A stretch of DNA of 64,000 nt. It comes from Planctomycetota bacterium (GTDB lineage Bacteria; Planctomycetota; Phycisphaerae; Tepidisphaerales; Tepidisphaeraceae). The stretch is from the NCBI GenBank assembly GCA_039182125.1, contig JBCDCH010000010.1:1-64000 (forward strand), written 5' to 3'. Both the position numbers and the translations under genes were made by a program. The notes beneath the pieces were generated by a model, which searched no databases, was not told where the DNA came from, and was given only the letters and a program-made list of their open reading frames with translations. Below, in pieces: positions 8,276 to 17,142 of this stretch (positions are counted from its first letter, which is position 1; each line of letters opens with the position of its first letter).

Positions 8276-9496
8276 TCAGAGTAGCTCCGGCTTCCGCAGC
8301 GGCCCGAACAGCAGCACGCCGATCAGCACAAGCGCGTACAACACCGGCACCGCCACCATCGCTCCCGACGCGATAAGTCCGGTGGCCGAAGACCCGTTGG
8401 GCATGGCGCTACTGAACATCGCGCTGCCGACGATGGCGAGCGCGGCCGACAGGAGCAATCCCGCAACCGCGAGCCAGTGCAACCAGGTGCCCGAGTGTTT
8501 GAGACGCACGGTCTGAATTCCCGCGGTGAGCAGGACGCCGCTCCCGGCGAACAAGCCCATCGCGCCCAGCAAGGCGAACCAGCCGCCGGTCGCCGCCGAT
8601 GGGTCGGTCGGCATGCCATTGTGCGCGACGTAGGTGGCGTTGGTCGAGCCGGCCGGCAGCGTGTAGGTGCCTTGTGCCAGTTGCAGCACCAGCGCACCGT
8701 CGGCGTCGCGCTCGCAGGAGAGTAGTTGTTCGTCGACGACCGACGCGTCGTATGCCCAGCCCAACGGCATCGCCGCTTCGTCGGCGAGATGGCCCCGGAC
8801 AAGCTCGGCGACGTCGGGTTCGAGCGGCGTGTCGAGGTCGGCATTGATCCGCCGAACCGCCGCGTCGAGCACGTCGTCCTCAATCTTCCAACCGTAGTAA
8901 CCGGTCTGCATGCCTGCGACGTCTTCCGGGTCGAGCAGGTCGGCCGAGGCGTGTCGGTTGCCGATCGGGTCGAGCCACTCGGCCCCGTCGGCGTCGACGT
9001 TGAACCGGCCGGCGGAGTTGAGCGCGTAGAAGACGCCGCCGACGCCGTCGGGCGCGGCCATCTGGATCGCGGCGGTGACGTCGTCGGCCGATGCCGCGTC
9101 CGGAAAAGCGCTACGGCCATGAGCGGCGAGAAGCCTGCGGAGGTGGTCTTCCTGCACATCCCCAAGCGGCTGGAGGGCTTGCATACCGGTGAGCATGAAC
9201 TCGACTTCGGTGTCGGTCGCGGTCGTGTCGAGGAAGCCGACGTTGCCGAGTGTCGCACCGGTGGGTGTGAGGGTCCAGGTGACGGCGGTGTTGCTCGCGA
9301 CGATCGCGGCCATGGAACCGACGAACAGCCCGCCGCCCATCGCAAGGAGCATCGTCACGGCCGCGACAACGATGCTGAGGATGCCCACGAACGTGAGCCC
9401 GCCCGACTGCGGTGCGACGGTCACGGGGGTGATGCGGTTGGGCTGGCCGTACGTCATGGTCGCGATCGTAACGACTGCGGCGGCAAAGCGGGCCAT
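8276..9496 (-). CDS. Membrane protein of unknown function with large extracytoplasmic domain
   Basis: A 406-residue protein that I do not recognise. A transmembrane helix lies at about residues 36-60 (FVGILSIVVAAVTMLLAM). A soluble region of roughly 230 residues, acidic and without an obvious motif, follows. Three or four hydrophobic segments fill the C-terminal third (WFALLGAMGLFAGSGVLL, WLAVAGLLLSAALAIVG, VPVLYALVLIGVLLFG). This suggests an extracytoplasmic domain held between membrane helices. An alternative start is ATG 9457. It is convergent with the GH113-like gene (8 bp apart) and divergent from alr. No function is proposed. Confidence 0.7.
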   Translation of the reverse strand: MARFAAAVVTIATMTYGQPNRITPVTVAPQSGGLTFVGILSIVVAAVTMLLAMGGGLFVGSMAAIVASNTAVTWTLTPTGATLGNVGFLDTTATDTEVEFMLTGMQALQPLGDVQEDHLRRLLAAHGRSAFPDAASADDVTAAIQMAAPDGVGGVFYALNSAGRFNVDADGAEWLDPIGNRHASADLLDPEDVAGMQTGYYGWKIEDDVLDAAVRRINADLDTPLEPDVAELVRGHLADEAAMPLGWAYDASVVDEQLLSCERDADGALVLQLAQGTYTLPAGSTNATYVAHNGMPTDPSAATGGWFALLGAMGLFAGSGVLLTAGIQTVRLKHSGTWLHWLAVAGLLLSAALAIVGSAMFSSAMPNGSSATGLIASGAMVAVPVLYALVLIGVLLFGPLRKPELL

Positions 9497-9636
9497 GTCG
9501 AACCTGTCGGCGGTGCTGGCGCGGCGGCAGACGATGTCTCTGGCCGCACGGACATTTACCCGGCCCGTGGTCCCGACGTCGTGTATAACTAGGCCGGCGG
9601 CGCCGGTGGTCGGTTCCGCGGGAAGGTAAATGCACC

Positions 9637-10908
9637 TTGGATCATGGAGCGGATGCGTTGAGCGGGTTGTCGTCAGGAGGTTGGTCGGACCCGGCGACCA
9701 CCGGCGGCGAAGCGCGTGCGCTGATCAGCCGGGCCGCGCTGCTGCACAACGCGCAGCTGTTGGCCGAACAGGCCGCCCCGGCTCGGTTGTGCCCGGTTGT
9801 CAAAGCCGACGCCTACGGCCACGGGGCTCCGATCGTCGCCGACGCCTTGTGCCGGCTATGCAAGTCCGACGGCCCGCAACGCCCGGCGGCGGCGATGCTC
9901 GCCGTGGTCACCATCGACGAGGCCGCCGAGATCGACGCGGTGCTCGGCGGCATCGGGATCCCGATCATCGTGTTACGCCCGGTCGCCAACACCTACGCCG
10001 GCCGCAACCGCAAACTCATCGAACACGCCATCCGTCGCGGGTACATCCTGACGCTGCTCGACGGTGGCGGTGCCGACGACATCGGTCGGGCCGCGGCACG
10101 AGTCGGCATGCGGGCCAACGTCCACGTCGGCCTCGACACGGGCATGAGTCGGGAAAACACCGACCGCCATCACTTCGCCGCGCTCATCGAGAAGGTCCGT
10201 GCGACGCCGCCGTTGAAGTTGCACAGCGTTTCGACGCACTTCTCTGATGCCGCCACGGAAGACGAGCCGCTGACGCAGATCCAGGCCGAAGCGTTTGCCG
10301 ACGCCACCGAGACGCTATCCGATCAGGGCGTGCTGCGGCACGCGGCCAACAGCGGCGGAACGTTCTTCTGCCATCGTGGCGTGTTCGACTTCGTCCGACC
10401 GGGCATCGCGTTGTACGGCTTGGACCCGACCGGCACGCCGGACGTCCGTCGACCGTTTCGGCCGGTGATGCGGCTGGTCGCACCGTTGATCCACATGCGC
10501 GACGTCAGCCCCGGGCAGAGCGTGGGGTACGGACGAACGTGGACCGCGCGGCGGCAGAGCCGGATCGGGTTGTTGCCGCTGGGTTACGCCGATGGCCTGC
10601 CGCGGCTGGCCAGCAACAAGGGCGCCGTCCGCATCGGTAGCCGCGAACGTCCGATCTATTGCCCGGTCGTCGGAACCCTCAGTATGGATTACGTCACCGT
10701 CGATCTGACCGACGCGCCCCACGCGGCGCTTGGCGACGAGGTCACGGTGATCGACGACGATCCGCTAAGCCCCGCCAGTGCTTACGCATGGGCCCGGCAC
10801 GCCCAGACGATTCCGTACGAGGTTCTCACCGGCATCGGCCGACGCATCCATCGCGTACCGACCGATCCTGGCGACACGGACATCGACGACGCCGACGCGG
10901 ATTTATGA
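9637..10908 (+). CDS. alr: Alanine racemase
   Basis: This PLP enzyme interconverts L- and D-alanine for peptidoglycan. The 423-residue product has the N-terminal TIM barrel with the Schiff-base lysine K56 in CPVVKADAYGHG. The C-terminal beta domain carries the catalytic tyrosine region GQSVGYGRTW and the conserved GTLSMDYVTVDLT. The start is uncertain: TTG 9637 has GGAAGG about 10 bp upstream, while the ATG at 9630 lies in another frame. It is somewhat longer than the usual 360-390 residues because of an N-terminal extension and an Asp-rich tail. Its 3' end overlaps the convergent ribD by 6 bp. A possible -10 box TATAAC sits at 9584-9589. Confidence 0.93.
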   Translation: MDHGADALSGLSSGGWSDPATTGGEARALISRAALLHNAQLLAEQAAPARLCPVVKADAYGHGAPIVADALCRLCKSDGPQRPAAAMLAVVTIDEAAEIDAVLGGIGIPIIVLRPVANTYAGRNRKLIEHAIRRGYILTLLDGGGADDIGRAAARVGMRANVHVGLDTGMSRENTDRHHFAALIEKVRATPPLKLHSVSTHFSDAATEDEPLTQIQAEAFADATETLSDQGVLRHAANSGGTFFCHRGVFDFVRPGIALYGLDPTGTPDVRRPFRPVMRLVAPLIHMRDVSPGQSVGYGRTWTARRQSRIGLLPLGYADGLPRLASNKGAVRIGSRERPIYCPVVGTLSMDYVTVDLTDAPHAALGDEVTVIDDDPLSPASAYAWARHAQTIPYEVLTGIGRRIHRVPTDPGDTDIDDADADL

Positions 10909-11952
10909 CTCGGGTGAACCGCCCGGAAAGTCTGCCGACGGTTCTGCCGCGAAGTAGACCGGGCTGTCAGGATTAAACGACTCGCGGAGCGTGTCGATCC
11001 CGAGTCGGGTTTCGTGGCCCGGCCAGTCCGGCAGGTCGATCGGTATCCCCTCGCCGAGTGTGCGAGGGCTGGTGAATGTCCAGAGCCGATCGACGTGCCG
11101 CCGGAGTGCGTCGAGCAGTCGCGGGCCCGTTTCGAGCAGGAGGTGCGTGTGTCCACGGCCGTGGAGGTCGGCGAGGAGTGCGCCGAAATCGCCTTGATGG
11201 AGGAGGGTTTCGGGGCCGCCATCGCTAAGCAGTTTTGCACGGGGCGGGACATCGCCGCTGCGTGTGAGGACGATGCGGAGCGGGGTGCGCGGCGGGGTGT
11301 CGATGCCTCGCACGGTTAGGGCCGGATCGTCGTTCCGCAGCGTGCGTCCACCGACGGCGATGGCGTCGCAGCGGGACCGCAGTCGCATCACGACCTTGTC
11401 CGACTCGGGGCCGGTGATGCGGACGGGTTCGCCGGCGGGGCCCGCAATCAGTCCGTCGGCGCTGACCGCGACCTTGGCGGTGACGTACGGCCGTTTCCGG
11501 ACCGTCCCGGCGATGAACGGTGCGAGTAGTTGTCGCGCCGCGGGGCTGTCGAGGAACGTGACCTCCACGCCGGCGTCGCGCAGTTGCCGAATGCCTTCGC
11601 CGTTGACTGCGGGGTTCGGATCAAGGGCACCGATGGCGACATGTGCAATGCCGGCCGAGATCAGCGTCGGCACACACGGCGGCGTCTTCTTGGCAATGTG
11701 GCAGCACGGCTCGAGCGTGACCACCGCCGTCGCGCCGGCCGGGTCGTTGCCGCGCCGGGCACAGTCGGCCAGTGCGGTCGGCTCCGCGTGCGGCTCACCG
11801 AAGCGTGCGTGAATCCCCTCACCGATGATCTCGCCGCCTGGGGAGACGAGTACGCAGCCGACCATCGGGTTAGGTTCGACGTGACCTCGGCCGGCCTTGG
11901 CAAGCTCGATCGCGCGTCGTAGCAGCGGGTCCAGATTCATGCCGTGGTTCAT
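10903..11952 (-). CDS. ribD: Bifunctional riboflavin deaminase/reductase
   Basis: RibD performs two consecutive steps of riboflavin synthesis: deamination of diaminohydroxyphosphoribosylaminopyrimidine, then NADPH-dependent reduction of the ribosyl chain. The 349-residue product has an N-terminal cytidine-deaminase-like domain with the zinc ligands visible (HAEPTAL, then EPCCHIAKKTPPC). The C-terminal dihydrofolate-reductase-like domain runs from about residue 150 (RPYVTAKVAVSADG). The conserved GHVEPNPMVGCV lies near the N-terminus. Length is normal. Its start overlaps the lspA stop by 4 bp, an uncommon operon pairing. No FMN riboswitch was seen upstream of the pair. Confidence 0.93.
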   Translation of the reverse strand: MNHGMNLDPLLRRAIELAKAGRGHVEPNPMVGCVLVSPGGEIIGEGIHARFGEPHAEPTALADCARRGNDPAGATAVVTLEPCCHIAKKTPPCVPTLISAGIAHVAIGALDPNPAVNGEGIRQLRDAGVEVTFLDSPAARQLLAPFIAGTVRKRPYVTAKVAVSADGLIAGPAGEPVRITGPESDKVVMRLRSRCDAIAVGGRTLRNDDPALTVRGIDTPPRTPLRIVLTRSGDVPPRAKLLSDGGPETLLHQGDFGALLADLHGRGHTHLLLETGPRLLDALRRHVDRLWTFTSPRTLGEGIPIDLPDWPGHETRLGIDTLRESFNPDSPVYFAAEPSADFPGGSPES

Positions 11953-12617
11953 GCGGCGACGGCTTCCGGCTTGGCCTCATCCTTGGGTGCGAGGACGCCG
12001 TGGAAGATCACCACGATCGCCACGCCGACGCACAGGAACATGTCGGCCAGATTGAACACCCAAGGAAACACATCGGTGTCCGGCAGGCTGCTCCAGAACT
12101 CAGACCACTGGCGATGGGGAAAAGCGTGGAACATGTCGCGGACGTATCCGTAGACGACCCGGTCGTAAAGGTTGCCCGCAACGCCGGCCAGTAAAAGCCC
12201 CAGCACGAGTTGGAAGAAACGCTTGTTCCCGGACTGCGCGAAAAAGTACGCCAGCAGTCCGATGGCGAAGAGAGAGCCGATGACGAACAGCCAACGCATG
12301 CCCTGCCCGATGCCAAGCGCCGCGCCATAGTTCTTGACGGCTGTGAAGTTGAGGTAGCCCGGAATGGCTTCGATGCTCCGCGGGCCGATGAAGATGACAT
12401 CCGGCTCGCTGGGGTAAAGCGCCTGCCACGAGATGTACTTGATGAGCAAGTCGGCCGTGAGCCCCAGCGCGAAAGCGAGCCCGAAAACGAGCAGAGCACC
12501 GCGCTGTCGGTAGGCCGGAACATCGGTCGGGCCGGGTGCGGGTTGGGGGGCCGTTTCCTCGGTCACGCGGACATGGTAGACCCGTCCGGGGCGGTACTGT
12601 TTCAGGTCGATCGCCAA
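11949..12617 (-). CDS. lspA: Lipoprotein signal peptidase (signal peptidase II)
   Basis: This inner-membrane aspartyl protease removes signal peptides from prolipoproteins ahead of the lipobox Cys. The 222-residue protein has four hydrophobic helices. The catalytic aspartates sit in AGNLYDRVVYGYVRDMF and FPWVFNLADMFLCVG. The family NYGAALG motif is present. The protein is longer than the usual 160 residues because of a polar N-terminal extension of about 40 residues and a loop with HRQWSEFWSSLPD before the last helix. The TTG start at 12617 is uncertain; a GTG at 12566 is an alternative. Several lipoproteins in this window would be its substrates. It overlaps ribD. Confidence 0.9.
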   Translation of the reverse strand: MAIDLKQYRPGRVYHVRVTEETAPQPAPGPTDVPAYRQRGALLVFGLAFALGLTADLLIKYISWQALYPSEPDVIFIGPRSIEAIPGYLNFTAVKNYGAALGIGQGMRWLFVIGSLFAIGLLAYFFAQSGNKRFFQLVLGLLLAGVAGNLYDRVVYGYVRDMFHAFPHRQWSEFWSSLPDTDVFPWVFNLADMFLCVGVAIVVIFHGVLAPKDEAKPEAVAA

Positions 12618-12738
12618 ATGGGCTACTTAAAATGCCAAGCGCCCGCCCCAAAGGGGCCGATGACCCCGTTAGGTCCATCGTTGCGTTCGCGCGGCAAGGA
12701 TGCCCGTGCGGGCCTCGATATCGGTAGCGGAGTCGTTC

Positions 12739-13764
12739 ATGTCCGATAAATCAGACAGCCACGCCATGTTCGGGGGAACGTTCCGCACGGACGGCAACGA
12801 GTCGGAGCAGCCGTCGGGAAATCGGTCGGCCATGTCGAGTTGGCACGGCACTTCGAACACCCGGTCGAGCCACGTCCTTCTCATCGACGACGCCCGCAGC
12901 ATCCATCGGCTCGTGGCCAGTTGGCTCAAACACGACGGTCACCGCGTCAGCATCGCCGTCGGAGGCCAGGAGGGGCTCGACTTTGCCCTCGAAAACGAGC
13001 CGGATCTGATTCTGCTCGACATCGACATCCCCGACCGCGACGGGTTTGAGGTCTGTCGCGCGCTCAAGAGCAACGCCGACACGATCGGCATTCCGGTGAT
13101 ATTTCTGACCGCGTCGTCGGACGTGGAGCAGAAGATCCTGGGGCTGGACCTCGGTGCCGTCGATTACATCAGCAAACCGTTCCACCCGGCCGAGTTCCGG
13201 GCCCGGGTCCGCGCGGCCCTGCGGACCAAGCACCTGCTCGACCTGCTGAGTGAGAAGGCCCAGGTCGACGGGCTGACCGGTCTGCGCAACCGCCGGCATC
13301 TCGATGAACGACTTGCTTCGTTGGCATCGCTCATGCGGCGTGGCGGTTCCCCGTTCAGCTGCATCATGGCCGACATCGATCACTTCAAGAGCGTCAACGA
13401 CCAGTACGGTCATGCGTTCGGCGATGAGGTGCTCGTCGAGGTGGCCGAGGCGTTCGTGCAAACCTGCCGCGCCGAGGATGTGTTGTGCCGTTACGGAGGT
13501 GAGGAGCTTTGCGTGCTCACGCCGGAAGTTCCGATGCAGGGAGCGGTCAAACTGGCCGGTCGTCTGCGTGAAGCGGTGGCGGCGATCGAGTTTCGCAAAG
13601 GCGTCGAGACGTTGAGCGTGACGGCCAGTTTTGGTGTCGCCGAGGCGGATCGGATCGACCCGATGGCCGTGGTGCGTAATGCCGACACGGCGCTTTACAC
13701 CGCGAAGGCGGCGGGTCGCAACTGTGTTCGGGCATTCTCCGCCGCCGAGGCCGAAGCCGCTTGA
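12739..13764 (+). CDS. Receiver-GGDEF response regulator (diguanylate cyclase)
   Basis: A 341-residue PleD-like protein that should make cyclic di-GMP when phosphorylated. The receiver domain spans about residues 45-165, with acidic pocket LLIDDARS, phospho-acceptor Asp in LILLDIDIPDRDG, and Lys in YISKPFHP. The GGDEF domain follows, with active site RYGGEEL. The allosteric inhibition site RAED lies exactly five residues upstream, so product feedback is expected. ATG 12739 is preferred over 12700 because GGAG stands 9 bp ahead of it. No cognate kinase is adjacent. A dps gene begins 40 bp downstream on the same strand and may be co-transcribed. Confidence 0.9.
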   Translation: MSDKSDSHAMFGGTFRTDGNESEQPSGNRSAMSSWHGTSNTRSSHVLLIDDARSIHRLVASWLKHDGHRVSIAVGGQEGLDFALENEPDLILLDIDIPDRDGFEVCRALKSNADTIGIPVIFLTASSDVEQKILGLDLGAVDYISKPFHPAEFRARVRAALRTKHLLDLLSEKAQVDGLTGLRNRRHLDERLASLASLMRRGGSPFSCIMADIDHFKSVNDQYGHAFGDEVLVEVAEAFVQTCRAEDVLCRYGGEELCVLTPEVPMQGAVKLAGRLREAVAAIEFRKGVETLSVTASFGVAEADRIDPMAVVRNADTALYTAKAAGRNCVRAFSAAEAEAA

Positions 13765-13804
13765 ATCGGGGCCGCTCTGGCGCGCCGGTTGCTGTCCTCA
13801 CAGC

Positions 13805-14392
13805 ATGTCAACCCAAACCACCGGCGACTTCGACACGCTCTGCACCGGCGACCTCCCGACCAAGCCCTGGCGGCCGCAGTCCGAACTCGAGGCCAATCCG
13901 ATCGGATTGCCGCGCGACGTGTGCGAAACACTCAGCGCGCAACTCGATCGGCACTTGGCCTCGCTCTACACGATGTGGCACCAGTACCGGAAGCATCACT
14001 GGCTTGTCACCGGTCCGCAGTTCATGGACCTGCACAAGTACCTCGAAGCCAACTACGACGAAATAGCCGAGGACGGTGACTTAGTGGCCGAACGCATGAC
14101 CGCGATCGGCGGAATCCCGACCTGCGCGCCGGCAGCCCAGGAAGCGCTCTCCTACATCGACCCCGAGCCGGAAGGCATGTTCCACATCCGCGACTCGCTC
14201 AAGCGCGATCGTGAGAGTGAGGGCATCATCGCGATCAACCTGCGCAAAACGATTCAAGAAGCCGGCAAGCATGGCGACTTCGGTACCGAACGCATCTTGA
14301 AGAAAGTGCTCGTGCATGCCGAGGATCGCGCCCATCACCTGGATCACTTCCTTGAGGAAGACAGCCTCGAAATCGGCCGCGCCGACGGCTGA
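13805..14392 (+). CDS. dps: Dps-family ferritin-like DNA-protection protein
   Basis: A 195-residue member of the Dps/miniferritin family. These form 12-subunit cages that oxidise Fe(II) with peroxide and protect DNA during starvation or oxidative stress. The ferroxidase pattern is visible: H and W in KHHWLVTGPQF, then DLHKYLEANYDEIAEDGDLVAERM, the inter-subunit iron site of the family. The N-terminal extension of about 30 residues lacks a Lys-rich tail, so DNA binding is uncertain. ATG 13805 was chosen because upstream extension runs into the GGDEF gene. A terminator follows at 14417-14449. Confidence 0.9.
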   Translation: MSTQTTGDFDTLCTGDLPTKPWRPQSELEANPIGLPRDVCETLSAQLDRHLASLYTMWHQYRKHHWLVTGPQFMDLHKYLEANYDEIAEDGDLVAERMTAIGGIPTCAPAAQEALSYIDPEPEGMFHIRDSLKRDRESEGIIAINLRKTIQEAGKHGDFGTERILKKVLVHAEDRAHHLDHFLEEDSLEIGRADG

Positions 14393-14416
14393 CACGGCCA
14401 CGCACGACATTTCCCC

Positions 14417-14449
14417 ACGGCCCGCTCGGACATCCGGGCGGGCCGTTTT
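14417..14449 (+). terminator. Rho-independent terminator after dps
   Basis: ACGGCCCGC at 14417-14425 pairs perfectly with GCGGGCCGT at 14438-14446, and TTTT follows. It lies 25 bp after the Dps stop and probably ends the GGDEF-dps unit. Confidence 0.8.
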
Positions 14450-14745
14450 GATGCGCAACATGCGTCAAAGGGCATGAATGCAGTCCGATATTGGATACGC
14501 ATTTATCCGAATGTTGATTCGCGACGTTGGAGGCTGCGTCAGCTAAGTCGCGTGCCTGCATGAGTTTGGCTAAGCGAATCGCGATCGGGTGGACGTGCCT
14601 GCCACAACCTGGAAGTGCTGACGGCCAGTTGTGCCGGTTGTTGGGGTTGAGTTGCTTCCCCCTTGGTCCGATGCCCAATCAAGACGCCAGCACGTGCGCT
14701 GGCGGTCAGTCTTGGCATTAGTCCGCACGTCGTGAGGAACCCGGC
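14450..14745. other. Intergenic region upstream of the PilZ gene
   Basis: Nearly 300 bp without a credible gene. It is noticeably more AT-rich at 14460-14520 than its surroundings, which fits a promoter region. A short dyad CCAGC/GCTGG lies at about 14690-14705. I saw no riboswitch match and no good sigma-54 site; TTGGCATTAGTCCGCA near 14712 has the wrong spacing. Confidence 0.4.
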
Positions 14746-15156
14746 ATGTTTGAATCTCTGCGGAGCAAAACTGAAAAGGAAGACGCGGAGCTGATCCGCG
14801 AACTTCAACACGGCACCACCGAAAGTGCCGCCTTCAACCGTGCCCACAGTCGGGTGCCGGTCGAAGGCCGGCTGCAAGCCTTGCCCGGAAACTTCAGCGA
14901 CGACCAACCCGGCATCGACGGCCAACTCGTCGACATCTCGGCCGGCGGCTGCATGGGCGTCTTTCGCAAACCGCTACAGGTCGGCGACGTGTACCGCGTG
15001 AATTTCGAAACCAAGCAGATATCCGTTCCGCCAACGTACGCCCGATGCCTTCGGGCCAGGGTGCTTCGGGACACCGCGTTCGAGGCAGGCTTCGCCTTCT
15101 TCCGCGCGGTCGATCTCGACAACTCGACCCAGCCCGCCAAAGAGCAAGCGGCATGA
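14746..15156 (+). CDS. PilZ-domain protein (putative c-di-GMP receptor)
   Basis: A 136-residue single-domain protein. The PilZ c-di-GMP-binding signature is visible: RxxxR as R32-A-H-S-R36 and DxSxxG as D63-I-S65-A-G-G68, followed by a beta-barrel-like segment (GDVYRVNFE, ARVLRDTAFEAGFAF). The N-terminal 30 residues are charged and probably helical. It is the first gene of a same-strand cluster with the GAF-HlyD protein 59 bp downstream and the M50-HlyD protein after that. It may therefore report c-di-GMP level to that membrane system. This partnership is an inference from neighbourhood. Confidence 0.8.
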   Translation: MFESLRSKTEKEDAELIRELQHGTTESAAFNRAHSRVPVEGRLQALPGNFSDDQPGIDGQLVDISAGGCMGVFRKPLQVGDVYRVNFETKQISVPPTYARCLRARVLRDTAFEAGFAFFRAVDLDNSTQPAKEQAA

Positions 15157-15215
15157 GCTGACCCGACGATGGCAACTGCACAGGGGGGCCTGACGCAGTT
15201 TGGAGCAAACCAGCC

Positions 15216-17135
15216 TTGGCATTGACGAATGACACATCCCGAACCGACGCGACCGAGCAGGTCCAGCGCAGTGGCGCGTCGTCCGGTGGTGCGCCCGAGC
15301 AGCAGGACGTTTTCGTCCGGCTGACCCGGCTTGCCGCCGAGTCGAGCGATCGCGTTGCCTTGTTGCGTGCCGGCTTCCGAGCGGCGGCCGAGTCCTGTGC
15401 GGCGGTTTACGCGCGCTTTGCCCTCCTCGACGCCGTCGCACCGATCGAGGATCAGTACCACCCCATCGGCGTCGATCCGAACTTCTGGGACGAGAAGGTT
15501 CGCGACGCCCTCGATGTCGCGACAAGCACGGCCCGTTCCGCCGCGACGGTCTACGGCAAGGAGGGCGGCCAACGTGTCGCCATCCTCTCGGCACCGCTGA
15601 CCTCGTCCACCGTCGACACACCCGCCGCACTCGCACTGGCCGCGCCGGTCGACGACGACAATCACGCTTACCAACTCCTCGCCCAGCTTCGCGGCATCGC
15701 CGGCTTGTTGCCGACGCTTGCCGAGCAGGTCGATCGCCGCATCGCCTTTCAACGTCACATCGAGAAAGCCGCCGCCGGCGCACAGCAGGGTGAGATTCTC
15801 GATGCCCTCGCCGTCGGTGCTTCTTCGGAGACCGTCACCGAGTTGGCGTTCTCCATCACGAACAACCTTCGAGCCAAGCTCGGCTGTGATCAGGTTGCCC
15901 TCGCGGCGACCAAGGGGCGGAAGCTCAAACTTGTGAGCATTTCCGGCTTCGCCGACGTGACGCCGCGTTCGCCCGGTGCGATGGCCATCCGCGCCGCTGC
16001 GGAAGAGGCCGCCGACCTGTGCGAGCCGATCATCGTTCAGAGCGGTTACCAGAACCAACACGCCCGGCACCGTCTCAACGAGGCTTGGCATCGCGAGGCC
16101 GATGGTGCCGCCGTTGTGACCATCCCGCTCGAGGCCGGTGGCAAGGTCGCCGCCGTGCTTGCCCTGCGTCACCGGCCCGGGGAACGTTGGGAACCCGAGC
16201 AGGTCGAGAAGATTTCACAGGTTGTCCGGCCTTATGCGTCGGCGCTGACCCTGGTCGAACGGGCCAACACTTCGCTGCTGAGCCACGCGGCATGGTCGAC
16301 CAAGCGAAACATCACCGGTCTGTTCAAGGGACGCGGCCTGGTCAAGCTCACCGCGCTGGCATGCCTGCTGACGTTTTCGATCTGGTTCTTCTTCGGCACG
16401 ATGACGTACACCGTCTCGGCCGTCGCGACGGTGGAGCCCGGGCGGACGCACCAACTGACCGCGCCGTTCAACGGCCGTGTGCTGGAGGTGAAAGTCCGTG
16501 CGGGCAGTGTCGTCGAAGCCGGCGATGTGTTGGCGGTACTCGATGATCTGCCGTTGCGTGCGGAGCAGGCCCGGCTCGAAGCCGAAGTTCAGGTACAGCG
16601 CTACGCCGCGGCTCGTGCCGAAGCCGAGGGCGACATGGGGGCTGCCCAAACCGCCAAGGCCGAAGCACGGGTGTTCGCCGCCGAACTCGCACTGGCCAAC
16701 GATCGCCTCGCCAACGCCGTGGTCCGCGCACCGGCTGCGGGGGTGGTCACCGAAGGCGATCTCGAGAAACTCATCGGCCAACAGGTGTCGCTCGGCACGC
16801 CGTTGCTGGAGTTGGCGCGGTGGGACGAGATGGAGTTCGACATTGCCGTGCCTGATAGTGCGAGTGCCGCGGTCGAAGATGGATTTACCGGAGTGATCGC
16901 GCTCGAAGCCCGACCCGACGATCCTCAGGCGTTCACCGTCAAACGTGTCGCGCCCAGCGGCGAAGTGCGCGATGGCAAGGTCGTGTTCATGGTCACCGCC
17001 ACGCCGGAAAGCCCCGAAGCATGGGTTCGCCCCGGCATGCACGGCACCGCGAAGGTCGACGCCGGTGAGCGCCGCGTCTGCTGGGTCGCCACCCACGACA
17101 TCATCGACTGGCTCCGACTCAAGTTCCTCCTGTGA
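15216..17135 (+). CDS. GAF-domain membrane-fusion (HlyD-like) protein
   Basis: A 639-residue protein with an unusual order of parts. A soluble N-terminal region of about 370 residues contains a GAF-type sensory domain (about 180-345, from LDALAVGASSETV to VVRPYASAL). One transmembrane helix follows at about 374-400. The rest is a HlyD/RND-adaptor domain: beta-barrel and lipoyl halves with RVLEVKVRAGSVVEAGDVLAVLDD, an alpha-helical hairpin (EQARLEAEVQVQRYAAARAEAE) and VRAPAAGVVTEG. The GAF part should face the cytosol and the adaptor part the periplasm. The start is TTG 15216 (or TTG 15222). It lies 7 bp upstream of the M50-HlyD gene. Similar pairs occur in other planctomycetes as far as I know, but a transport substrate is not established. 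Confidence 0.8.
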   Translation: MALTNDTSRTDATEQVQRSGASSGGAPEQQDVFVRLTRLAAESSDRVALLRAGFRAAAESCAAVYARFALLDAVAPIEDQYHPIGVDPNFWDEKVRDALDVATSTARSAATVYGKEGGQRVAILSAPLTSSTVDTPAALALAAPVDDDNHAYQLLAQLRGIAGLLPTLAEQVDRRIAFQRHIEKAAAGAQQGEILDALAVGASSETVTELAFSITNNLRAKLGCDQVALAATKGRKLKLVSISGFADVTPRSPGAMAIRAAAEEAADLCEPIIVQSGYQNQHARHRLNEAWHREADGAAVVTIPLEAGGKVAAVLALRHRPGERWEPEQVEKISQVVRPYASALTLVERANTSLLSHAAWSTKRNITGLFKGRGLVKLTALACLLTFSIWFFFGTMTYTVSAVATVEPGRTHQLTAPFNGRVLEVKVRAGSVVEAGDVLAVLDDLPLRAEQARLEAEVQVQRYAAARAEAEGDMGAAQTAKAEARVFAAELALANDRLANAVVRAPAAGVVTEGDLEKLIGQQVSLGTPLLELARWDEMEFDIAVPDSASAAVEDGFTGVIALEARPDDPQAFTVKRVAPSGEVRDGKVVFMVTATPESPEAWVRPGMHGTAKVDAGERRVCWVATHDIIDWLRLKFLL

Positions 17136-17142
17136 ATCGAAC

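Noticed and set aside
14708-14728. Sigma-54 promoter before the PilZ gene
   Set aside because: TTGGCATTAGTCCGCA has nine rather than ten bases between GG and GC and poor -12 bases.
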